64,000 nt of DNA from Rubrobacter xylanophilus (GTDB taxonomy: Bacteria > Actinomycetota > Rubrobacteria > Rubrobacterales > Rubrobacteraceae): NCBI RefSeq assembly GCF_007164525.1, contig NZ_AP019791.1:855501-919500 (forward strand). The letters run 5' to 3'. A program made the translations under genes and the position numbers. This document shows, piece after piece, positions 50,052 to 58,854 of this stretch (position 1 is the first letter of the stretch; every line of letters starts with the position of its first letter). The notes beneath the pieces are model-generated. The model was not told the origin of the DNA, made no database searches, and saw nothing but the letters and a program-made list of their open reading frames with translations.

Positions 50052-50939
50052 CTACACCTTGAGGAAGCGGGTCACCGAGAGGAAGCTGCCCACCACACCG
50101 ATGGCCACCCCGACCGCCACAAGCACCAGCAGCACGAACAGAGTGTCCACGGCACTGGAGGAGATCGGGACGAACGGCAGCGCGTCCCGGGCCCAGTCCA
50201 CGAACAGGAAGTTCAGCCAGACCACCACGAGCGCCGCGAGCCCCGCGCCCACGAGCCCCTGCAGAAGCCCCTCGAAAACGAACGGCCAGCGCACGAACCC
50301 GTCGGAGGCGCCGACCAGCTTCATCACCTCAATCTCCTTGCGCCGGGCGAAGATGGAGAGCCGGATGGCGTTGGAGATCAGGAGCACGCTGGCTATCAGG
50401 AAGAGGGCGGTGGCCCCGTAGAGCCCCCAGATCATGTAGCTGGTCACGGTGTTGAGCCGGTCTATGGTCTGGCGCGGGTAGTTGAGGTCCTCCTCGCCGA
50501 TCCCCTCCTCCCCCAGCAGCCGCTGCGCGACCCGGTCGGCCGTGGACGGGTCGTTCAGCCGGATCTCCAGCGACGCCGGGAGCACGTCCTCGCCGATGCC
50601 CCGGTAGATCTCCGGGTTGTCCCGGAAGGTCTCCCTGAAGCGCTCGAAGGCCTCCTCCTTGGAGACGTACTCCACACCCGAGACCTCCGGGTAGCCCGCC
50701 ACCCGCCCGCGCAGAGCATCTATCTCCTTCTGGGTGGCATCATCCGGCAGGTAGACCTCTATGTTCACGTCCTCCTTCACCGCCCCCACGACGCCCTCCA
50801 CGTGGGAGCTCACCAAAAGCCCCACCCCCAGCACCAGGATGCAGATGAAGGTGGTCGTCATCGCGGTCAGGCTCATCAGGAAGTTGTGCCGGATGTTCTT
50901 CAGGCCCTCCCGCAGGAAGAAGCCCAGGTTAAACCTCAT
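50052..50939 (-). CDS. ftsX: Cell-division protein FtsX
   Basis: The 295-residue protein has an N-terminal TM, a large extracytoplasmic loop (~50-165) and three C-terminal TM helices with LISNAIRLSIFARRKEIEVMKL-type sequence, as in FtsX. It is the membrane partner of FtsE and controls peptidoglycan hydrolases. ATG 50939 overlaps the ftsE 3' end by 11 bases. Confidence 0.95.
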   Translation of the reverse strand: MRFNLGFFLREGLKNIRHNFLMSLTAMTTTFICILVLGVGLLVSSHVEGVVGAVKEDVNIEVYLPDDATQKEIDALRGRVAGYPEVSGVEYVSKEEAFERFRETFRDNPEIYRGIGEDVLPASLEIRLNDPSTADRVAQRLLGEEGIGEEDLNYPRQTIDRLNTVTSYMIWGLYGATALFLIASVLLISNAIRLSIFARRKEIEVMKLVGASDGFVRWPFVFEGLLQGLVGAGLAALVVVWLNFLFVDWARDALPFVPISSSAVDTLFVLLVLVAVGVAIGVVGSFLSVTRFLKV

Positions 50940-51615
50940 CGGCGTACGCCCCCTTGACCCTGTCGCGCACGATCCGACCGTCCTCCAGCGCCACGACCCG
51001 CTTGCGCATCACGTCCACCATCTCCTTGTCGTGGGTGGCCACGATGACGGTGGTGCCGATGCGGTTGATGCGGTGCAACAGCTGCATGATCCCGACCGAG
51101 GTGTCCGGATCGAGGTTGCCGGTGGGCTCGTCGGCGATGAGGATCGGCGGCTGAGAGACGAAGGCCCTGGCTATCGAGACCCGCTGCTGCTCCCCGCCCG
51201 AGAGCTGGTCGGGATACTTGTCCATCTTGTCCGCGAGCCCCACGAGCTCCAGGATCTGGGGCACCTTCGTCTTGATGGCGCGCCGCCGCTGGCCCGTGAC
51301 TTCCATCGCGTAGGCCACGTTCTCGGCGGCCGTCTTGTTGGGCAGCAGCTTGAAGTCCTGGAAGACGCAGCCGATGTTGCGCCGGTGGCGTGGGATCTTC
51401 CGGCGCGGGATGGAGGAGAGCCGGACCCCCCGCACGTAGATGGCCCCGGTGGTGGGCTCCATCTCCTTGAGAAGGAGACGCACCATCGTGGACTTCCCGG
51501 AACCCGAGGGTCCGACCAGGAAGACGAACTCTCCGTCCCCTATCTCTAGGTTTATGTTCTCCAGGGCGACCGTGTCCCTGCCGAAGATCTTGCTGACGTT
51601 GCTGAATCGGATCAT
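50929..51615 (-). CDS. ftsE: Cell-division ATPase FtsE
   Basis: The 228-residue ABC ATPase has Walker A GPSGSGKST, signature LSGGEQQRVSIARAF, Walker B ILIADEPTGNLD and the H-loop ATHD. It starts at ATG 51615 (MIRFSNVSKIFG) with GGAGAGG upstream; the frame is open further 5'. It forms an operon with ftsX. Confidence 0.95.
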   Translation of the reverse strand: MIRFSNVSKIFGRDTVALENINLEIGDGEFVFLVGPSGSGKSTMVRLLLKEMEPTTGAIYVRGVRLSSIPRRKIPRHRRNIGCVFQDFKLLPNKTAAENVAYAMEVTGQRRRAIKTKVPQILELVGLADKMDKYPDQLSGGEQQRVSIARAFVSQPPILIADEPTGNLDPDTSVGIMQLLHRINRIGTTVIVATHDKEMVDVMRKRVVALEDGRIVRDRVKGAYADEV

Positions 51616-51711
51616 GGCCTCTCCACCGACGCGGCTTGTCCCTCGGGCGGGCCGGCCCGCTCTGCCGGAGCCGCCAGCACCGGCAGAAGATAGCAACGAT
51701 TTGTTGCGATA

Positions 51712-52446
51712 TCAACCGAGGATGCCTTCTATCCTCCCGGTGAGCAGGATCCTCCCGTCGAGCGTGCGTACCCCGGTGATCTCGGTCCCCTCCGGGAAAC
51801 CCTCCAGCCGGTAGACGAAACGCACCCCCTCGAGCATCCGGCTGCTGACCCGCCGGGGAAGCGGCGCCCCGGCTATGTACACGGAGCCGGGCGTGAAGAC
51901 GAGCCGCCCCTCCCTCACGGAAAGCCCCCCGCGCACCGCGAAGGGCAGCTCGTTGCCGAGAATGTCCACGTCGGAGCCAACGAAGACGCCACCGGGCCTG
52001 ACGTCCACCCGGCTCACCCGGGAATCTAGCCTGGCCACCCGTGAGATCTCCTCCTCCGATACCACCACCCTCAGATCCCCCGAGATGGGCCCCTCCGGAA
52101 CCAGCTCGCCCTCGCGCAGGCTCCGCAACACCCGTACCTCGAAGGGCTCCAGCATCACCTCCACCCGACGGGTCCTGAGCCCCCCGAACTCCGCCCCCTC
52201 CATCACCACCCGCCCCCCAGAGAACTCCCCGAGCAGCATGGCAGGCGGAGGATCACTCCTCAACCGAACCTCCGGCGGCCGCTGCAAATTCAGCCAGTCC
52301 TGCACGCTCCGGGCGACCACCCCACCCACGACCCCCGGAAGAAAGGTGTAGACCCCCGCAAACACCACGACGACGGCCAGCAGCCCAGCCGAAAACGCCG
52401 CCCCGGCAACCGGGAAGAACGATCCCCGACTCAAAAAAGAAACCAC
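51712..52446 (-). CDS. DUF2993 (LmeA-like) lipid-binding-type protein
   Basis: The 244-residue protein has an N-terminal TM/signal anchor (AAFSAGLLAVVVVFAGVY) and an extracytoplasmic beta-rich domain with repeated RVEVMLEPFEVRV-type strands. DUF2993 proteins of actinobacteria include LmeA, which acts in envelope lipid maturation. It starts at GTG 52446 and precedes ftsE by 96 bases. Confidence 0.78.
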   Translation of the reverse strand: MVSFLSRGSFFPVAGAAFSAGLLAVVVVFAGVYTFLPGVVGGVVARSVQDWLNLQRPPEVRLRSDPPPAMLLGEFSGGRVVMEGAEFGGLRTRRVEVMLEPFEVRVLRSLREGELVPEGPISGDLRVVVSEEEISRVARLDSRVSRVDVRPGGVFVGSDVDILGNELPFAVRGGLSVREGRLVFTPGSVYIAGAPLPRRVSSRMLEGVRFVYRLEGFPEGTEITGVRTLDGRILLTGRIEGILG

Positions 52447-52540
52447 CTCAACACGAACGCCCTATCCTCCACCGGTCCCGTCACGACCACGGCGAACCGA
52501 TTCTACCAGCGGACGAAGAACACCCTAATCACTATTGCTG

Positions 52541-52546
52541 TATAAT
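52541..52546 (+). promoter_or_regulatory. TATAAT -10 element
   Basis: A consensus TATAAT lies about 45 bases upstream of the ArsR-type regulator start, in an AT-rich island (52525-52565) unusual for this genome. A weak TTG-containing -35 region precedes it. Confidence 0.5.
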
Positions 52547-52589
52547 CATCAAAGTATGCAGTACGATGGAAAATGGAGGAAAGACGAGC

Positions 52590-52928
52590 ATGGCTAAAGA
52601 CGGGCGCAGGCTCTCCGACGAGGGTTTTGAGATGGTTGCCGAGCAGTTCAAGGTCTTTGCGGAGCCGATGCGGCTGAAGTTGGTCTACGCGCTCATGGAT
52701 GGCGAGAAGCGGGTCTCCGAGCTGGTAGAGGAGACGGGGGGTCTTCAGGCCAACGTCTCCAAGCACCTCGGCGTCCTGCTGGATGCGGGGGTGGTACGGC
52801 GCAGGAAGCAGGGAACGAGCTCCTACTACAGGATCGCCGACGACACCGTATACGAGCTCTGCGACCTGATGTGTGGCTCGGTGGAGAGGCGGCTGGAGGT
52901 ACAGCTCGGGGAGCTGGCGCGCTCCTGA
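52590..52928 (+). CDS. ArsR-family regulator with C-terminal Cys pair
   Basis: The 112-residue winged-helix protein has the recognition helix QANVSKHLGVLLDAG and lacks the CVC metal site. Instead it has two Cys near the C-terminus (YELCDLMCGSVERR). ArsR proteins of this form occur with sulfur or redox genes, where the Cys pair may sense thiol state; here that is inference. ATG 52590 has GGAGG upstream; ATG 52566 is an alternative. It converges with the glutaredoxin gene. Confidence 0.8.
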   Translation: MAKDGRRLSDEGFEMVAEQFKVFAEPMRLKLVYALMDGEKRVSELVEETGGLQANVSKHLGVLLDAGVVRRRKQGTSSYYRIADDTVYELCDLMCGSVERRLEVQLGELARS

Positions 52929-52935
52929 GCGCTCC

Positions 52936-53178
52936 TCACGAGGCCCTGCGCGCCAGCTCCTGATCTATGCGCGGCCTGTCGAAACCGACGATCCACTTGT
53001 TGCCTATCTTGATCACCGGCACCCCCGTGGAGCCCGTCTTGCGTACCAGATCCCGCGCCGCCTCGGGATCCCGCTCCACATTCACCTCCTTGAACGGAAC
53101 CCGCCTCTCCCGTAGATACCGCTTCGCCCTCTGACACCACGGACAGCTCGACGTCGTGAAAACTACTACCTTGCTCAT
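52936..53178 (-). CDS. Glutaredoxin
   Basis: The 80-residue protein has the CPWC active site in TTSSCPWCQRAKRYL, TGVPVIKIGN with the cis-Pro, and GFDRPRIDQEL. It would act as a thiol-disulfide reductase, perhaps mycoredoxin-like in an actinobacterium. ATG 53178 follows GGAGG. Its 3' end lies 8 bases from the regulator's stop. Confidence 0.88.
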   Translation of the reverse strand: MSKVVVFTTSSCPWCQRAKRYLRERRVPFKEVNVERDPEAARDLVRKTGSTGVPVIKIGNKWIVGFDRPRIDQELARRAS

Positions 53179-53270
53179 CCCAAAACCTCCAGAAAACACC
53201 GCATGTACTCCATTCGCATATCTATATTACCATAAAGTCATGGGTGTTCCGACGCCCGTTTAATCGGCAA

Positions 53271-53660
53271 CTACGACACCACGGCATAGATCGTGCAGGC
53301 GGCTCCCATGAGGGCGAGCCCCAGCGCCACGAGCAGGTAAACCGGCCAGGTCGGGGTGAGACGTCCCCGCCTGATCGAGCGGCCGTACCGGACGAACCGG
53401 ACGGCCGCCACCAGTTCCATAAGGGCGCCGAAGACGACCAGGGCGATTCCGAAGAGGGCGAGATCCCTGTTTCGGGAACCGTCCGTCGCCCACCCTGTGG
53501 GGAAAGCGGCCGGAAAGAACCGCAGCGCGCCGGCCAGCACACCGAGGAGGATGCCGGCTCCGACCATGTTCATCCCGGTACGGATCCAGGAGAGAAACGT
53601 CCGCTCGTTGGCCAGGTGCTCCCGGGAGAGCGTCTCCCCTTCCGGTATCTCGCTCCGCAC
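53271..53660 (-). CDS. DUF202 membrane protein
   Basis: The 129-residue protein has REHLANERTFLSWIRTGMNM, the DUF202 (YidH-like) signature, and three TM helices. Function is unknown. It is the last gene of the SulP-DUF202-DUF202 run; the second DUF202 copy is 16 bases upstream. Confidence 0.85.
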   Translation of the reverse strand: MRSEIPEGETLSREHLANERTFLSWIRTGMNMVGAGILLGVLAGALRFFPAAFPTGWATDGSRNRDLALFGIALVVFGALMELVAAVRFVRYGRSIRRGRLTPTWPVYLLVALGLALMGAACTIYAVVS

Positions 53661-53676
53661 CTCTCCCCCTCCGTTG

Positions 53677-54066
53677 TCACGATACCGAGTAGAGGACGAA
53701 CGCGGCGGCCAGCAGCAGGCTGCCGGCCACGACGATCATGTAAGGAGTCGACCTCGGCTCGAACACGCCGGCCATGATCATCCTGCGGTTGCGGAAGAAC
53801 TGCACCGCCCCCACGACGAGCGTGAGACAGCCCAGGGCGACCAGCGCGAGGCCGAAGATCTCCGAAGCCGCCGCCGTCTGTCGGCCGCCGGGGGTTGCCG
53901 ACGCCAGCGCACCGGCCCTCTCGACCACGAAGCCAACCGAGATCAGACCGACGCCCGTTCGCACCCAGGCGAGCAGGGTCCGCTCGTTGGCCAGGTGCTC
54001 CCGCACCTCGGCGTCCCTGCCGGGACGGTAGGCCCCGTTCGAGCCGCCTTTGCCGAAGAATCTCAT
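53677..54066 (-). CDS. DUF202 membrane protein
   Basis: The protein of about 129 residues has REHLANERTLLAWVRTGVGL and three TM helices, paralogous to the following gene. ATG 54066 has a strong GGAG context (CGGAGAAGG); ATG 54102, which overlaps the SulP stop, is an alternative. Two adjacent DUF202 paralogues suggest a heteromeric membrane complex. Confidence 0.82.
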   Translation of the reverse strand: MRFFGKGGSNGAYRPGRDAEVREHLANERTLLAWVRTGVGLISVGFVVERAGALASATPGGRQTAAASEIFGLALVALGCLTLVVGAVQFFRNRRMIMAGVFEPRSTPYMIVVAGSLLLAAAFVLYSVS

Positions 54067-54091
54067 CCTTCTCCGCACCTCCGGTTCGGGG

Positions 54092-55885
54092 CTATCTCTC
54101 ATTCAGGCCGTCCCTGTTCCGGGACGGAGCGTCTCCCTGCGCCCGGTGCTCCGGCTCCAAAGCCTCGCCGCCGATGTCCAGGCCGACGGCCCGCACCGCC
54201 TCCCTGGTGGTCTGGTAGTGATATCTGCCGAACTTCGCACCCCAGCCGGCCTTCTCGAGTTGCTCGCGCACCGGCAGCTTCATGTGCGTAAAGACGATCT
54301 CGATCCCGCGAGACCTGTAACCGGAGACCAGGTCCTCGAGGCCCTCTATGGCGGTCACATCGATATCGTTGACCCCGCGGCAGTCGATGAAGATCCACCT
54401 CAGATCCGGCCTCTCGGCGACCCTCCTCAGCAGCCACTCCTCCAGAAAGGGGACGTTTGCGAAGTACAGCCGGGCGTCGAAGCGAACGACGAGGGCCTTG
54501 GGGACGGTCCTGGCCCGGGGGAAGCTCTCCAGCCCCAGGAAAGCGTCCTTCTCCGGGACGTAGCCGAGCTCGGCGATGCGCGGGTAGGCCGTACGCCTTA
54601 TGAAGGCCAGCAGCGTGAAGAGTACCCCGATCAGGATCCCCTGCTCCACCCCCACCAACAACGTCGCGAGAAAGGTGATCAGGAGCGCAAGGCCGTCCAC
54701 CGGACTGATCCTGAAGACCCTCCACGCCTCCTCGAAGTCTAGCAGCCGGTAGACGGCGACCAGGACGACCGCAGCGAGCGCGGCGCTCGGCAGGTAGTGG
54801 AAGAGCGGCGTCAGGAACAGCAACACGAGGAGCACCATCAGAGCGGTGGCGATCGAGGCCAGCTGCGTCCGCCCCCCGGACTGGTACTGCACGGCGGTCC
54901 GGGAGAAGGAACCGGCGACGGGGAACCCCGAGAAGAACGCCGCAGAGGCATTGGCGAGCCCCAGCGCCCGCAGCTCCTGGTTGGAGTCGATCTTGTACTT
55001 CTCTCTGGCGGCTATGGCCTTGGCGACCGAGATGGACTCGATGAACCCCACGAAGGCGACGACCACGGCGGACGCTGCCAGGGTCCTCGCCGCCTCGAGG
55101 TCCAGGGCGGGCACCGAGAAGCCCGGAAGCCCTCCAGGGACCTCCCCCACGATGTCCACGCCCCGCTCGTCGAGCCGCAGCAGGTAGACGGCGAGCGTGG
55201 CCGCGGAGACGACGACCAGCGCCGCGGGGACGCGGGGGAACAGCCTCCCCAGCATCACGAGCGCGGCGAGGCTGCAGAGACCGACGGCAAGCGTCCACGG
55301 GTTGGTCTCCCCGATGCTCCGGGCGTGCTCCAGCACGACACCGACGGTGGAGTGCTGCCCCGAGACGGGCACGCCCAGGAAGTGCTCCACCTGGCTCAGC
55401 GAGATCACGACCGCCGAGGCGTAGATGAAACCCCTCAGCACCGGATGGGAGATGAAGTTGGCGACGAAGCCCATCCGCAGCAGCCCTATGGCGAACTGCA
55501 ACAGCCCCACCATGAGCGCCAGGAGCAGCGCGAGCGAGATGTACTCGGGGGTCCTGGGCTCCGCCAGCGCCGAGACCGAGCTGAAGGTGAGGAGCGCCAT
55601 GAGCGCCGGAGGCCCGACCGGCATGTGACGGGAGGTGCCGAACAGAGCATAGACGATCGCCGGAACGGTCGAAGCGTACAGACCGTAGCTCGCCGGCAAC
55701 CCCGCCAGCAGAGCGTAGGCCATCCCTTGCGGTACCAGCATGGCCGTGATCACCACGGCCGCCGCAAGATCCTTGAAAAGGTCTTCCCGCCTGTAGTGCC
55801 TCAACCACCCGTACGCCGGAACCAGCCTCTCCAGCAGTGTCACCGGCGCTCTTCCCGGGCGGCCCTCTCCATGGCTCCCGTCCAC
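54092..55885 (-). CDS. SulP-family anion transporter with STAS domain
   Basis: The 597-residue protein has 10-12 TM helices with LVPQGMAYALLAGLPASYGLY and FVGFIESISVAKAIA, and a C-terminal STAS domain (DLRWIFIDCRGVNDIDVTAIEGL). SulP proteins carry sulfate, bicarbonate or other anions. The setting among sulfur redox genes favours sulfate or sulfite. GTG 55885 or GTG 55843 could start it. Confidence 0.9.
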   Translation of the reverse strand: MDGSHGEGRPGRAPVTLLERLVPAYGWLRHYRREDLFKDLAAAVVITAMLVPQGMAYALLAGLPASYGLYASTVPAIVYALFGTSRHMPVGPPALMALLTFSSVSALAEPRTPEYISLALLLALMVGLLQFAIGLLRMGFVANFISHPVLRGFIYASAVVISLSQVEHFLGVPVSGQHSTVGVVLEHARSIGETNPWTLAVGLCSLAALVMLGRLFPRVPAALVVVSAATLAVYLLRLDERGVDIVGEVPGGLPGFSVPALDLEAARTLAASAVVVAFVGFIESISVAKAIAAREKYKIDSNQELRALGLANASAAFFSGFPVAGSFSRTAVQYQSGGRTQLASIATALMVLLVLLFLTPLFHYLPSAALAAVVLVAVYRLLDFEEAWRVFRISPVDGLALLITFLATLLVGVEQGILIGVLFTLLAFIRRTAYPRIAELGYVPEKDAFLGLESFPRARTVPKALVVRFDARLYFANVPFLEEWLLRRVAERPDLRWIFIDCRGVNDIDVTAIEGLEDLVSGYRSRGIEIVFTHMKLPVREQLEKAGWGAKFGRYHYQTTREAVRAVGLDIGGEALEPEHRAQGDAPSRNRDGLNER

Positions 55886-55903
55886 CCCCCGGCGGACCTC
55901 TCC

Positions 55904-58807
55904 CTATCTCCTCACGTAGAAGCACTCCTCGTCCGGCCGGTAGGGCCGGTCGAAGACCGGCGGACGCCGGAGGCCGTTCTCCAGAGGGCCGGGCCGGGTC
56001 ATCGAGAGCCAGCGCCGGTAGACCTCCCGGCTCTTGTTCGTGTCCACATAGACGTCGCCGTAGCGGTCACCGGGGTGTGCCTTCTCGACGAAGACGGCCT
56101 GGTGCCAGCAGTGCATGCCGCTTATGGGGTCGGGGTGTACGGGGAAGGTGAGGTTCTGGTGCACCCCGCCGTCGCTCCAGAAGATGCGCTCGGTGTCGGG
56201 ATCGCTGCTCTCGTATGGCCCGGGGCCCTCTATCTGCCGGAGCCTCCAGCCCCCTTTCTCGTCGCGGGTTATGTCCACCAAAGAGTTGCTCCACCTGTCG
56301 GCCCGGTCCTCCTTGCGGCGCCAGCGCCCGAGGTGGTGGGAGCAGGCCACAACGCCGGGCGCGATGCTCTCGGTAACCCAGGCGTGGTTCACGAAGTAGC
56401 CGATCTCGGTGGTGACCCGCACGAGATCTCCTGTCTCTATGCCGCGCGGCCCGGCGTCGTCGGGGTTGATCCAGAGGGGGTTCTTGTTGGAGATCTCGTT
56501 GAGCCACTTGGAGTTGCCGCTACGGGTGTGGATGAGCGTCGGCAGTCGGAAGGTGGCGTTGAGGACGAGCTGGCCCTCCTCCAGGTTCTCCGGGTGGACG
56601 TGGCTCTTTATGTAGCCCGGCGTGGCGTACTCCTCCCAGCCCCACGCCGCCAGGGTGGGAGACCAGATCTCCAGCTTGCCGCTCGTGGTGGGAAAGCCCT
56701 CCCGGGCCTTCCCGTCCACCATCACCCCCACATGGGGCATCAGGCGGTTGGCCCGCAGGACGCCTTCGGTCCGGCTCTTCTCGTTCGTGATCGTGCCGTC
56801 GTCCTCGACGCGCGCACCTTCGAGCTCCTCAGCCGCAAGCTCGCGCATGTTGCGCTCGTAGACCTCTCTCTTCACCTCGAAGGCCCCGTATCTGCGCATG
56901 TACTCCAGCGGCGTCAGCCCCTCCTCCGCCGCCCTCTCCGGAAGCCCCGGGACGGCGTTCTCGAAGATCCAGCGGTAGTAGTCCTCGGTGGTGAGCTTCC
57001 TCCCCGGCTCGTAAGGGCTCTCGAAGTGCCGCCTTATCCCGAGAGAGCCGTCGGGGTCTATCCTCCAGGAGAGCTCGATCCAGAACTCGTCGTCCTCCCA
57101 CACCTCTCCGGGGTTGGTCTCGTAGGTGTACTTTACGTCCTCGCCGCGCCGACGCGCCGCCTCCCTGAGGACGGGCTGGCGGAAAGAGAGCCACACCCCG
57201 GAGTGGGTCTCCTGGCTCATGACGTCGTGGCGCTCGGGACCGTGGCCCAACGGCAGCACGTAGTCGGCGAAGTAGGCGGTCTCGTTCCAGGTCGGGGTGA
57301 GGGCGACGTGGCAGCCGATGTATTCCTCGTTGGTGAGCGCCTCGATCCAGGAGAACCCGTCCGGGTAGGTCCACACGGGGTTCACGACCCGGCTGAAGTA
57401 GACCTCCAAACGTCCCCTGCCCTCCATCAAAAAATGCGGTAGGAGGAAGCTCATCTCGTTGGCCGCGAGCGGATACTCCAGTGGGTAGGTGAGCTCGTTC
57501 CAGACCTTCTGCGGCGGGGCCTCCTCCCAGAAGCGCGGCAGCCATTTGTTCCAGCCGTTCGGGTTCGTCCCGCCCTTTCTGCCCCAGCTGCCGGTGACGA
57601 CGTTCAGGAAGGCCAGCGCCCGGGAGACCGCCCAACCCCCCAGGTTCCCCGCGCAGGCCGCCCGCCAGGTGTGGGCCGCCACGGCGGGCGCGGCCTCCCC
57701 GATCACGCGCGCCGCCTCCAGGATCCTCTCCGCCGGAACCCCGCTCTCGGCCTCGGCGTACTCCGGCGTGAAGCGCGCGTACTCCTCCTTCAAACCCTCG
57801 ATAAACTCCTCGAAGGAGTCCGGATCCCTCCCGGGCCGCCTGTTCTTCAGGTACTCGCGCCAGTTGGTCCAGTCGTGGAGGAACCGCCCGTCGTAGAGGC
57901 CCTCCTGCAGGATGACGTTCACCATGGCGAGAAGCACGGCGGCTTCGGAGCCGGGTCGGGTGGGGAGCCAGTAGTCGGCCATCGCCGCCGAGTTGGAGAG
58001 CCGGGGGTCGAGCACGATGAGCTTTCCGCCCTTCATCTTGCTCTCGATGATCCTCTGGGCGTGCGGGTTGAAGTAGTGGCCGCTCTCCAGGTGCGCGCTC
58101 ACGAGCACTATCGCCCGGGCGTTGGCGTAGTCGGGCGAGGGCCGGTCGAAACCGCCCACGATCTGGTAGCCGAACCTGCCGCCGGAAGAGCAGACGTTGG
58201 TGTGGGAGTTGTGCGCGTCGACGCCCCACGCCCTAAAGACGCGCTCCATGTGCTGGTGTTCGAAGCCGGGACGCCCGACGTGGTACATGATCTCGGTGCG
58301 CCGGTCCTCCCGGATGGCCCGGCGGATGCGCCCGCCGATGTCTTCGAGCGCCTCCTCCCAACCGACGCGCTCCCACTCGCCGCCTCCCCGCGGCCCCTTG
58401 CGCTTCATGGGATAGAGGATGCGGTTGGGGTCCCGGATCTGGTTGATCGTCGCCGGACCCTTGGCGCAGTTGCGGCCGCGGCTGCCCGGGTGCAGCGGGT
58501 GCCCCTCGAACTTCCGGACCTCCCCGCTCTCCCTGTCCACGTAGGCCAGAAGGCCGCAGGCGGCCTCGCAGTTGAAGCATATGGTCGGGACGATCTGGTA
58601 GCTCTTCTTCTGCTTTCTCGTCCAGCCCCTGGCCTCGTACTCCGTCCAGTCGTCCCACTTCTCCGGGGGCGGGTAATTGGTGAGTGTGGGGCCGGAGGAG
58701 AGGCGCTCTATACCCCCGGCCTCCGGCTGGTCCACGTTAGGGATTATCCTGAGCCTCGTCGCCATCCGCTCGATGAAAGATCTGCCCGGCTCTTTGCGCA
58801 CCGCCAC
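55904..58807 (-). CDS. Molybdopterin oxidoreductase, catalytic subunit
   Basis: The 967-residue DMSO-reductase-family enzyme has a [4Fe-4S] motif (CFNCEAACGLLAYV...NCAKGP, ~77-115), a Cys Mo-ligand candidate in HTNVCSSGGRFGYQ, and a C-terminal MGD-binding domain. A Cys ligand fits polysulfide, thiosulfate or tetrathionate reductases. No twin-arginine signal is seen at the N-terminus, so it may be cytoplasmic or exported with a partner. GTG 58807 has AAGGAGG. It follows the FeS/NrfD gene by 47 bases. Confidence 0.85.
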   Translation of the reverse strand: MAVRKEPGRSFIERMATRLRIIPNVDQPEAGGIERLSSGPTLTNYPPPEKWDDWTEYEARGWTRKQKKSYQIVPTICFNCEAACGLLAYVDRESGEVRKFEGHPLHPGSRGRNCAKGPATINQIRDPNRILYPMKRKGPRGGGEWERVGWEEALEDIGGRIRRAIREDRRTEIMYHVGRPGFEHQHMERVFRAWGVDAHNSHTNVCSSGGRFGYQIVGGFDRPSPDYANARAIVLVSAHLESGHYFNPHAQRIIESKMKGGKLIVLDPRLSNSAAMADYWLPTRPGSEAAVLLAMVNVILQEGLYDGRFLHDWTNWREYLKNRRPGRDPDSFEEFIEGLKEEYARFTPEYAEAESGVPAERILEAARVIGEAAPAVAAHTWRAACAGNLGGWAVSRALAFLNVVTGSWGRKGGTNPNGWNKWLPRFWEEAPPQKVWNELTYPLEYPLAANEMSFLLPHFLMEGRGRLEVYFSRVVNPVWTYPDGFSWIEALTNEEYIGCHVALTPTWNETAYFADYVLPLGHGPERHDVMSQETHSGVWLSFRQPVLREAARRRGEDVKYTYETNPGEVWEDDEFWIELSWRIDPDGSLGIRRHFESPYEPGRKLTTEDYYRWIFENAVPGLPERAAEEGLTPLEYMRRYGAFEVKREVYERNMRELAAEELEGARVEDDGTITNEKSRTEGVLRANRLMPHVGVMVDGKAREGFPTTSGKLEIWSPTLAAWGWEEYATPGYIKSHVHPENLEEGQLVLNATFRLPTLIHTRSGNSKWLNEISNKNPLWINPDDAGPRGIETGDLVRVTTEIGYFVNHAWVTESIAPGVVACSHHLGRWRRKEDRADRWSNSLVDITRDEKGGWRLRQIEGPGPYESSDPDTERIFWSDGGVHQNLTFPVHPDPISGMHCWHQAVFVEKAHPGDRYGDVYVDTNKSREVYRRWLSMTRPGPLENGLRRPPVFDRPYRPDEECFYVRR

Positions 58808-58854
58808 CCGATTCCTCCTTTTCTAGACGCAGCGACCCGTGAGGCCAGCACCGC

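Noticed and set aside
48394-50421. 675-codon plus-strand open frame opposite rnr
   Set aside because: It is antisense to rnr and ftsX, with no motif and no start context.
54797-57442. 881-codon plus-strand open frame opposite the SulP and molybdoenzyme genes
   Set aside because: It lies wholly antisense to two recognisable genes and has the composition of a shadow frame.
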